From Paraescarpia echinospica (lineage: Eukaryota; Annelida; Polychaeta; Sabellida; Siboglinidae), in NCBI GenBank assembly GCA_020002185.1, contig CM034532.1, positions 31,231,966 to 31,295,965 on the forward strand: a stretch of 64,000 bases of DNA, read 5' to 3'. The notes below the pieces were generated by a model. That model saw only the letters and a program-made list of their open reading frames with translations, was not told the origin of the DNA and ran no database searches. The position numbers and the translations under genes are program-made. Positions 12,501-24,500 of the stretch are shown one piece after another (position 1 is the stretch's first letter; every line of letters begins with the position of its first letter).

Positions 12501-15500
12501 TCTGACTTGCGCAGCCGAGTCTTGTCCATCTTGCCTGCCAGCTCTAATAACTGGCTACTCGGGCCAGCCTGGGGCACAATGGCCGCTGTTACATCGACCA
12601 GGACTTGTGCGCCCTTGTTGAACTGCACGATACCCATGGCAACAGCAATCTCCACTGTCTTCCTGGTGCTGAAGACTGCCTTTGGTGCTCTCCTCCAAAT
12701 AACTGAATGTAATGACTCATTTGCATTGGAGGTGCCAAGCGACATGCATCGCGCCAACAAGTCAGGTTTTGTTAAACGCTCAAAGAGAGGTACCAGACTC
12801 TCAGATGCATCTTGCGGAAGGGGTGGGTCTTGCTTGCCTTCCTTCCTCTTCTGTTCAGGGTCCACCCCTTCGGCTGTGGCTTGCTGGAAGAAGCACCACT
12901 CCGGATCAAATGGCCCGTCGTGTTCACCGTAGACGTCCCTGTGCACGCGGTGAACTATGCTGTGTGCCTCCAGCAGTGTATTGTAGGCCGTCCCATACAC
13001 AAGTTTCTGCTGGATCGTGTCGGAGATCCTGCTGAACGTCTTATGATGAATGCCACTCTTGACATTCATCAGTGTCGTCAGCCTCACCAAGCCGGTCTGG
13101 TTGATGCCACCCTCACGAGCTGCCAGCACAGCAAGGCGGTTGATCGTGTAGGGCTGTCGTGTCGGGTTGTCACTCATTGGTAGCTGTGGTGACGAGAACT
13201 CGCTGGACAGCGTCGCGTTGCAGCTATCACATGCCAGTAGTAGGTGTACAGCATATCCTCTCATGTCGGTTGACGTCACACGTAGCTTTGCCTGACTGCA
13301 CCGTGGACACTCAAGCGGCTTCAGCAGATCGTTCAGTTTGTCCATGTGTAGTATAACGAAGTGGCCATCCGAGTCGGACGTGGATGCAGTCTCGGAAGTG
13401 TCACGTTGTGGAGACAGCAACATAATCTTTCGCCGACTGGCAGACGTGGACTGCAAATCAGTCAAAGACACCGATGCCTCTTCAACTGGCACTGAAACAG
13501 TGAAAGCAGACTATTATAAAATGCACACATGCTTACATATCACTAGATAGTACAACTACCACTGTCACTGGTTACATTCACTAGTAGTAGACAGTAGACT
13601 GAGTGAGTAGTCAGACTAATGTCTAATCTAGAAAATCTGAGTTCAGTTGCCTAACAGTTTGTGAACCAAAATGCTCCAAGAAGCATATTTTATTAAAATA
13701 ATCAAAGGTATAATAATGTCACATAGTAACAGATGTTATTATAATAATATAACTCGCCCACTTATTGTTAAATGCTAAGCTATGAGGCCTACGTCATTCG
13801 GATCATTTCCTTGTCTTCGTGGTCTTCCCAAGCAGTCATGATCGCCATTGTTTACATCGTCCATTTACGGTAATTTTAAGATGATAAACTAAGATATTCT
13901 TTGCTACGATTGTGCAAAGTATATTTACAAACCTGTCTGACGTGGTCTTCCTGCTCCAGACTTATTCTTGTGTCTCTTTTTCTTGCCAAATGTGGTCATC
14001 GTTACTCGTTTTCTCTTACTCGACTCCATCTTGTTTACTATTCTGCGCGTACCCGGAAGCCGCGCTGATTGGTTGATGATGCGGTCATCCATACACCGCG
14101 TGCGCTCATTGGATGTTTCGTCTACGCGATATTATAATGAGTCAGAAATAGCGTAACCTGCCCTTATTTGGTCAACGGTCGCATAAATTTAATTCCAGAT
14201 AGAAGCGTAGTATTATAGTCTAGGTTAACTAGGATGCTATATCCGGGAAGCAGGTAAACTTCCGGACAAGACGATATCAAATATGGCGGATTTTATAGTC
14301 GGCATGTGCCTGGAATGGAACGATCTTTTTGGAGATTATTGGACATTTAAAAATGGCTGCGAGACTCATTTCGGTTCTAGAAGAAAGAGGGGCATGTCAC
14401 AAAGTGTACTAATATAGGTATTTATTGTTCAAATATTGGAAAATGCTTTTACATGAAGGTGTATGATATGTCAATCTATCGGAAAATGACAGCATCTCAA
14501 AAACGACTTTTTGGTCATATTTCGGGGCGCGGCTACCCTTAATGTATGCATGCACAAACACACACCATTCATACTACAGTCATTGTACAGACGGGTGGGA
14601 ATTTATGTGTTATGTGAAATGGTTTTCAGGCAGTCATACACAGACTACAGCCAAGCAACGATGTACACACCCGTCCCAGGCTCCTACTTCCAGACTCAGA
14701 CAACAGATGGCAGTCAACAGGTATGTTGAATGTTATCAGTATTCTAGAACAAGTAAACAACTGCTAGATTAACTTGTAACAGCTTTGTTTTGAACTATAT
14801 CAGTTATGTCAATATTAAGATTATACTTACACCCAAAACCAAATACCCCAAAATTTATTGGGTTCACACTCCTCGTGAAATGTGACATTTTTATTTACTA
14901 AAAATTTTAACCCTGAACTCGCTAGCTGGGATGACTGGATAGACAATAACTCCAAAAAGTTTGCCAAAAAGTAGTAATGTGGACATCAATGGGTACATAC
15001 ACTGACTCGCAGCATGGCAACCAAGTTAAGGGTTTCCGGCAAAAAAAATTATTTTGGTACGGAGTTAGTCAATTTGTAGACTGAGGAACTGGCAGGTTTT
15101 GCCTGCCACGGGTGACGTAAGTGCCCAATGGGTGGGGGGGTCTGGGGACCCCCCAAAAAAAATCTGATTTCTAGATGCTCGGAGAAGCGATTTCTCGGCA
15201 TTTGGAGTCGGAAATCCCGCCCGGCTCATGGTGATCATTTCCATGTTTCGTAGGAGAATGTATGACAAATGTAACAGTCGGCAGGAAAATTGTAAACTTG
15301 CCTTCGTATTTTAGAATAAATAGTCCGATTTATGATGTAGTATGGTATCTTGTGTTATTTTTCTTCACCAAGAAACAATTAATACCAGGGGTACTCGATA
15401 ACATCGCGAAAAATGTATAGCCATGAAAGCACGCCATATTCTTTACACTAAGCCTACCAATATATTGGTACACCGGCACGCCATGTTCTATCCTTAGGTG

Positions 15501-18500
15501 AAGGCTTCAATCCCGCAGTGAATACAGGGTGTACCACGTATAGCCAATCACAGAATAACTAGCATAAACGTGTTGGCACGGGCTCATTCTTCACCATTAA
15601 AAACGTCATCAAGTATGAGTTTCTATACATAGAATGTTAAACAAAATTTTAAAATCTGGATTTATTTTGGGTACATATCTGTACCATAGAAATATTTTTA
15701 GGTACATAATTTTATCCAGCTGGCAGAAACACTGAAGTTGGTTGCATTGGGAAACAATAAATAAGTAAGGATTTAAGTTAAAATAAAGTAGTTTGCACTT
15801 GTGCATGAAAGAAGAAGTTCTGTAGGATTCGTTTTCTGCTAACTCCTACAGCACCCCACAGTGTATTTGGCCTGTAGGTCTGGTTTCACTTCGTAATGTT
15901 GGGCGACATTTGGCTTGGCTTGCATGGAAACCATTCACATCAAATCACTGCCATTATTGGCCAGTTTAGTTTTTTCAATGACAAACCTATGTAATTTGAG
16001 CCATTTAGGCACCTAGACTTGAACTATTAGTTAATCTAGTGGCCAGCTGGCACCTTCTAAATTCCACCTGTCTTATCAGTTGTAATTACCAGTCTTGGCC
16101 AGTTATCTGCCAGTCTTGAAGACGGGCAGGCAAGTCTCTTGCTAAGCCTTTGCTGGTGAATGCAGGCATGTGTGATGACGTGTGACGGCCCTGTTGCAGA
16201 TGAGCACCAATCAGCAGCTGGGTGGCCTTCAGGGCCAACTCGTCTCTCACCAGGGTGGAACGTACCTGGTGCAGGGAGGCATGATGGACGGCGAGGGGCA
16301 CCCTCTGACGCACACGACCAGGGCATCGCCAGCCACTGTATGTGTAGGCTCCACGCCCTTCTCTCTCACTGTGTTCCTGCTGTGTTTGCTTCGCACTTAC
16401 TAATCTTCACCACTGTGTGCAGCAGGTGGCCATTGGTGTCACGATTCTCTCGACAGAACCACACTGTAGAGGCCCTTTCTGCGTGTCTCAATTCATTGGT
16501 GGAGATGTGTTTCTCATGATAACATAATGCATGCTGTCAGGTGATGGAAACGAAAAATTCACTGTAAAATCTGTGATATTTGAAATAAGTTCACTGTATT
16601 ATCTCTCGGATGAAGTATAGCCACTGTTTTATACTTCTTTGGTGATGTATCTTTATGACCATAAGTTGTCCATAAGTTTATGATTTTGTTTGGTCTGCTA
16701 AATTACACAAGTTCTTGGTTAAAGTCGACGCATACAGTGGTGTAACTTGTTTCATTGTATGAAAATAGATATGACTTACATTTCATTTATGCTTCTGATG
16801 GGCTTTTGCTGTTTTTAGCACCAACAGCTATACAGCTTGTGAGGAATATAGAATAATATCTGCTGCATCGCCATTGCATTGTGTTGATGATGAAACTACG
16901 AGTGATCTGATGACTAGAATATAGCAATATCTCTACATTATTGATCAGGGGCTGGAAAGTGCATTATCTGTTTTTAAGATGAAGTAAATATTGTGTTTAT
17001 AGGAGTTGACTTCCTGCAGCCTCATACAGTGAGCATGCAGTGACGGCCGTGTGACTTAGGTGTGGTACCAGGCCCTCTGTACATATTCATAGTGTTGTGG
17101 GTCTTGTGCTTGGTGTGGCGGGCATATGTAGCGGAGAGAGCAACTTGAGCAAGAAACTGTTGCTGGTGGTTCACTAGTTGTCGCAGCTTACGTCCACACA
17201 ACCTACACACACAGTAACTGTTTCTGTGTAGGCAAGACTTCCCTTCACCACTGTATCTATGGTGGGTTTGTTTGGGGGCCGGCCAGTGTTCTCATTGCCT
17301 TTCTGGTTTCTTCCCGATGCGAGACCGCATCACGCAGCATGCGAATAGTTCGCTCAATTTCTTTCTGTTGCTAGGAGCTCAACTCGTCAGACAGGATGCC
17401 TCATTTCGATGTGAAATCATGGCAACGGGAAGTAAGTTGTGGCAATCAATGTTGTCTGTAGGGTGTACTAGGCATGCTTCTTTAGCCCCCCCCCGTGCAT
17501 GACTAGAGAGCCAATAACACGCACGCACAATGCTACCGAGCTGTTAGATTTGCATGAATCTATTGTTCTGGTTCTACTTGTTGCAATTACACTGTTAGTT
17601 CATGTTCATTTTGTGGATAAGTAGGTTTGATTGACCATATCTTTGGCATCAAGCATTTTCTGGGTGTAGGTCCGTGCATGTTTATTGAAACTTTTCCCAG
17701 TAGAAGTACTGGATATATTTGTTTATGTAGACCTACTTTTTTGAAGCATTTTTTGTATGCTGGTGTAGTTCATAATAGCACGTTTTTAGATGTTTCAGAT
17801 GCATGTATGTTGTCAGTAGAGCGATAAAACAAAAAAATGGTTGTTAATTGCCCTGCTGCGTCTACAGCAAGCGTTTAAAGACAAGACACCACAGAGAGGT
17901 CATTGTGTCTGCATGCACATTTGTTCTGTAGTTAGTATGGGAATAACTAATTAACACAACTAACAGGCGTACCTAACCATGCAACGGTTTCTTGCTCAGT
18001 TGTTTGCATGCCCTGCATCTCGTGTAGTAGTTGTTGTTGTTATGTTGTGTGTTTGTGCATGGGCAGGCGTTGTCAGGGTGCAGGTCTTGTGACGATGTGT
18101 TCATTGGTGCTTGCAGGTGCAGTGGTTGATAGACAACTACGAGACGGCGGAGGGTGTCAGTCTGCCCCGCAGCACCCTCTACAACCACTACCTGCGTCAC
18201 TGCCAGGAACAGAAGATGGACCCCATGAATCCGGCGTCGTTCGGAAAGTTGATACGTTCTGTCTTCCTTGGATTGCGCACCAGGCGGCTTGGTACCAGGT
18301 GTGTGGCTGCTCAGTGTGGCAATAAGAGCTCCTCCATTCTGTGTGGTTCTTGTACCGTTCTGTTGTCACAGCAGCTGAAATGACACTCACAAAAATACTC
18401 AAAATGTGTTTCTGCTGTATTCTGATAGCATTTTATGTTTACTATTAAAAATATAACTTTTATAACATTTACAAACTTCTCAGTAACTTATATTCATGGA

Positions 18501-21500
18501 TAAAGTGTGCTTCTGTCATGCAATAAGTCCCATTACCCAATCTTTGACAGCTGTTTATACCTATTTGCCAAACTCGGTGTTTTCCCAATTTGGAAACACA
18601 TCTCTAGAAATATTGATGGTACATCAATGAAATCCTGACTCGTGTTACTTGCTCTTCTCTATGCAATTTTGAACAGATTTTTTTTATAGTTATGTGATGA
18701 ACATGGTTGTAATAGAAAATATGGATTTTTTACCAACAAAATTTAAGGGGAGACATGGCAGCTTAACCCTCTCAAGGCCAGATTAATGCAAATATGTGCC
18801 TGTTATTGAATCCTATTAAATCGAGAGAATGTGCTGTGAGTGAATCGTGATATACTCGGGTTGCATGAATGCAAATAAATAAATAATTTTTGATCCGATT
18901 CAAGTAAAATTTTCACTACATTTGAAGAACTAATTCCTGGTGTCACTAGCCAAGTATGTGACATGTATGTGAATTTATTACCCAAATATGAATTGCTAAA
19001 GTTTGACAAAAATTAAATACTTAAATAATTTTCAACAATTCATTTTTTTAAATATTTGTCATTAATAATTAGCGGTTACATGCTGCGTATGAAATGTTCA
19101 TAAATTACTATGCTACAGAATGGAAAACTAACTAAATGTCTATGGTAAATAAAACTGAAATAATTTCAGTTTTTCAGAGTGCATGTATTTTCAAAATTTT
19201 ATACAAAATGGCGTTCTTTGTGATCATAGCCGTCATCCCGTCTGAACTATTAAGTTGGTGTTATATTTTAAATGCGTAATCATAGTACAAAACATTCCCC
19301 TTCGATGGCAGCGTTCGTTATAAACTCGATTCGAAAATCCCATCAAAGTCAGAATTACTGGAGTTCGACATAATGACAATGTCGAGAATTACAACAAAGC
19401 TAAAAAACACCACCGGCTTCGTTGCGCGGCGCATTAATACTTCTTTACAACAAAATAGACCGCTCAAAAGTTAGCATTTAATCGTAGAAATCGCCTGCAG
19501 ACGCGTGTTTTGGAATAATTCCTGGGTGCTTCCATGTTTATGCCCGCAGCAAATGTTAAACTTTAATCTCATTGGCTGAAAATCACCATTAAAATATTCA
19601 CTGCGTGGCGTAAAAGAGGGACCGGAAATTGTGTGTTGCTGCGTTCGACTACAAAACCGCGTGGTGGTTGGCGCTATTTAGTCACGGAAATCGCCGTCAT
19701 TTCTCACTTTTGTGAAACTTCAATATTATTATATGCTAACTGCCGAAATAAATTGCCGTTATTGGATGACACTGTTTCGCGGTACCAGTTTAAATGTGCC
19801 CCTGTATTCGGGTTGATTCGGGCGTTCTGGCCGTGAGGCATACTCGGGTTGATTCGGGCGTTCTGACCACGAGAGGGTTAAATAGGGTATTATTTATTTT
19901 GATGATTATGGCAAACTTATCTATCCAGCAAGAAAGAGTAGGTCATGGGAAGTAAAAAATATACTGAACTTTTTTCACTCAGACCCACCGTTGCCATGGT
20001 AACGAACAAAATGGCCGCCATAATGAGAAAATATAGTCCCCAGCCATTACTATAGAAGATACAATCATAATTCTTTCACTATCAGACTTGACTGCCTGGT
20101 ATTACACAACTACAACTTGATATTTAAAATATTAGAACATTATATATTTTTTTTAAATGTTGACAAAAATTTCGACATTTTTTCGTTATAAATACCTATA
20201 TAACAAAATAATTATGCAACTTATTACAAATATAAGGTTGTAGTTGTGTGCAGAAAGTAATGCTGAATACAACGATGTAAACATGATTGGCATAACTTTA
20301 ATACTGCCAGAGTTGTACGGAGCACAAATCTAAAAAAATGCATTTTCTGTAAATGGCCGCCAAAGATCGAATAACAATTAGGCAATGATTTTGGGAATTG
20401 TTTTATCATTATTAATATTATGAAGTAAAAACTGAAGTGTCATGCATTTGATAACACCAATGAGGATTGATAGTGATTGATTAATATGAAGAACAGGACT
20501 GTAGCATTCATGTGCTGGTCCCTCCTCCTCCTTGGGGACACTCCACCGTCTGAAGAAGGCCACTTATGCCAGCCAAGTCAATCATGCACCAGTGAAGAGA
20601 TGAAGCTGAAATGAAATATATCATGTATTAATAAAAAAAATGCCTACTGGAAATGTACCGTGCATGTATGCATGTGTTCTTGTATATGTATACAAATAAA
20701 TATATATATTTATGAGTGTGTGCACACATGTGTGCGTAATGTGCAACAACATAATTAGCATATGAGTATGAGGTAAAGTTTATTAATAAGTAAGTGTTTT
20801 TATTAATAAAGTAAAGATATCAAAATATTCATAGACCATAACTGTAAGGCTGGAATATAAAGCTAAGTAGTAACTGACATAAAAACTTAGTCATGACATG
20901 ACATAAATATAGTTGAATTGTCTAACTTGCTTACACGGAAATATGACATCTAAAAAAATAATTATGTAAGACTTACCATATTTGACTGTCGCATCCATGC
21001 CTTTCTGGCTTTAGGACTGCATAACTTTCATTTTAATCTCACTGCGTGATGCAGTATTGGCAAAGATCTCTGCCACTGTTCAACCGCCGGCTTCCCCGCT
21101 GTCTCCGGGCATCGCAGCCGGCGTCGGCGCTAAGGCCTAAGCCAGCGTCTGCAGTGGCTACGCGCGGCTGCGTTTCCGTCGAAATACGCTGTTTTGCCAC
21201 CAATAAATCCCGTTACGCGCGTGCATCCTACAGTTGCCGAGCCTTCCATTTCTTTTTCTGCCGAAACGCATGCTTTGAGGCAAATTCATAACGTTTGGCT
21301 TCAACAAGATTCATGCTGATTTCGTCAAAACTGTCGCTGGACGCCATCATTGTTTACACCCGGAAATAGCAACATGGTGAATTGTGGGAAAAACACCACG
21401 CGTCTCACGCCATATATGGAATTATCCGGGTCACCGCAGGTCACCAGCATGGCGGAACATCCCGATGCTGACGTGTCACAATGACGAACGCCAAATAAGG

Positions 21501-24500
21501 AGATAGTCGGTTAAATTGTGCTCCCATATATTAGGATTTCCCAGAAATATGGGTCAAAGGGCGGGATTGCCGTCTAGACAAGCAGTTAGAGGATGGATTG
21601 GCGGTTCTATTCGTACTAAACAAGATGGTGTACGTTGAAAGTACGGCAGCGTTACTAAGGTCTAAACATCGCGTATTATTGAACGCATTCCGCGTCTTGA
21701 GAACTAAAACAGGATTTATTAATTGATAGGGGTTCACTTTATTAACGAGAAAAGTGATTTAGAGGTATAAAATTATTATAAAAGTGAACTTTATTGATAG
21801 AACACATACAAAGCTATCGGAATATGGCAAAAACGTATTTTTTGTATATTTTTCAAAATATGTCATTTCAGCTGCCGTGTCTGGCCTTAAATGTATTTTT
21901 GCGTATTAAATAATGACAATGCATAAAATATCTCTTCGACATTGCCTAGAATAAGGTGTTGTAAATAAGAAACAGGAAGAATTACATTGATTACTGTAGG
22001 ACGATGAGCCACAATGTTGTCAAATTATGCTGTAGTTTCCATATCCGGTGGCCACCTTTGATTGTTGCCATGGAAACAGGGTCTGGCAGAAAACATTTCA
22101 GTATTTTTTAAACAAAAAGACCTATTTGGGCACAAAACATTATATTAATTATGCATTAAAAAAGTCCTATCTAGCTGCTATATTGCCCCTTAGCAACTTG
22201 GAGGTTCAATTAGTAGATTGTTACCTCCCAAGAAACTTTCAATTCCAAATATTTTGGCTGTATCGCAGACCTTCGTCAGGCTTGCTTTGCAACAGGCATG
22301 TCACATGACCAGTGTCATGTGACGCAAGCTGCAGAAGGCTAGTAAGTGCTCCTCTCCGCCAATCTGCTAATGAAAGATCTGTGATACAGCTGGAATATCC
22401 GGAACTGAAACCAAGTTTCTACTGATGTAATGTCCTATTAGTGAAGCTCGCCAAGAAACTGGAATTTCCATTCGTTCAAGGTTCTTTGAGGTATTTGTTC
22501 TTTTCGTCCAACTGATGCGTTGTTGAGCCAGCATCTCCTCAGCATTCCTTAGTCCTGTCAAAGATTTGTATACAAGTTCCTATGCATTTAATTAATAAAG
22601 GTATGTGCAGATAACCCAACAACAATCCACTCAGATTATTGTATTTCTGTTTTAGGGGCAATTCAAAATATCACTATTATGGAATTCGCATCAAAGCTAC
22701 ATCGCCATTGAACCAGTTCACTGATGATCAGACAATGGCTTTACGACAGACGCCAGTCAACCAAGGAAAGAGGTAAGCATCACAATAGTTAGACATAATT
22801 ATACTATAAAAACAGCTGTTCAGCATTTCAAACGTATGTGGGTGTGTATATGTATATTGTACATACATATATTATTTATGTATATATATATATTCACACT
22901 ATCCGTACTTTATACAGACTTGTCATCAAAACAGTTCATGGAAATACAGAATAAGAATTGTTTTTATTAGAAAGTGGAGTTCGTCCCTCAGTGGTAACTT
23001 CCAGAGTGTAATCAGGGAAGCTGGACATTTCAGCAGGCATTGGTAGAAATGCAGGATGTTTTTTTTGGTAAATGAAGACCACTGTGTAAAATGATCTGTG
23101 GAGACGGTAGATTTCAGTTAGAGTAACACATGGTTGAATTATAAGCCTAATCACTGATGTGTGTTAGCACTATGTAGTGCAATGAGAATGGTGGAGCACA
23201 GTGGTGCAGTGGCTAGAGCTTTGGACTATCTACTGAGAAAACCTGGGTTCAAATTCAGTGCTGCAGCACGAACCTTGGGCACGTTTGTTCACTGTACATT
23301 GCTCCACTTCACTCGGCTGTGTGAATGAGTACCTGGCTATAGACAGTGGTGGATATTTGTGTATGAATAGTCGTTGCACATTAATTGCAGTGTGGTTGGA
23401 TGCTTCTCAATGAAGCCAGGATGGTGTTTGATTGAACAAGTCTGCCGACTGAGGACTGGATACTGCGCTATATAAGAACTTCCTTTACCTTTAATGGTTT
23501 TCTTGTAGATTCAAGACACTGAATACTACGGCAGACGGCTTTGACGGTGTACAAAACAGCTCATTTGGTGACAACCAGCAGCAGCACCAGCAGTTCCTTG
23601 GAGACGCATCGGGAGCTATCCCAGCATTCAGTGAAATAGAACTGGGCGATGAGCCGCTCCCTGAAGGAATAACGATGAACCACCTGAAGGTGTTTGAGAC
23701 CCTTTACAAGGAGCACTGTGAGGTGAGTGATGTGCTTGTAGGTACCGCCATATATAGAACATAAGAGGTTGGTGTCCAGTGCTTTAAAGGGTCACCGTAC
23801 AACTCTCACTTGTGTTGTTGTTTCAGTTGTCCACTAGTACCTTGAATATCTTGATTGGGAAAGGGAGAAGTCGTCGTTTCAGTTGTCTACTAGTATCTTG
23901 AATATCTTGATTGGGAAGGGAGAAGTCATCGTTTCAGTTGTCGACTAGTATCTTGAATATCTTGTTTAGGAAAGGCAGAAGTAATTTCCGTTGTTCCTAG
24001 TACCTTGAATATTTTGATTAGAAAAGGAATATGTCGTCGTTTCAGTTGTCAACTAGAACCTTGAATATCTTGATTAGGAAAGGAATAATATTGTTTTTTC
24101 TTTCTACTGTAAGATGTTCTGTAATCACTTACTATGAAATGTATGGTACACTGCTAATTGGTGGACACGTTGAGCTGTGTTATAGATAATTGTAATGTTG
24201 TTTTAACTTATACGCAATGGACACTGTATGTCTACTTGATTATGAAGTTTATAGTATAGTCAAATGCATTATTTCCAGGCTATTCTTGACATCGTCGTGA
24301 ACCTACAGTTTTCCCTGATCGAAGCGCTGTGGCAGACGTTCTGGAGGAACGCGCCCACAGACATGCCTCAGTGGTGAGTGGTCTGTGCTTCTTCCACTAG
24401 TTTTGTCATCATTCCGAAGCAGTTTATTATGAATTAAGTTATTAAACAGTCTCAGTAGTCATTCAGCATTGTCATCTCATCTCGACGTACATAACGCATG

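Larger units (their letters stand above)
18747..21886. mobile_element. TTAA-flanked element carrying a perfect X-box
   Basis: TTAA at 18743-18746 and 21887-21890 flank ends GGGGAGACATGGCAGCT and (reverse) GGCCAGACACGGCAGCT. Without the MITE nested 20 bp inside its left end it is about 2.0 kb. No transposase frame was found. Confidence 0.65.

Noticed and set aside
12447..13183. Long + strand open frames
   Set aside because: They are antisense to the Mutator-like transposase exon, which has clear family motifs and a matching upstream exon.
17374..17432. Exon-like piece with good splice sites in RFX intron 5
   Set aside because: It would insert about 20 residues and a frameshift between SPAT and VQWL, which are contiguous in all RFX1-3 proteins I know.
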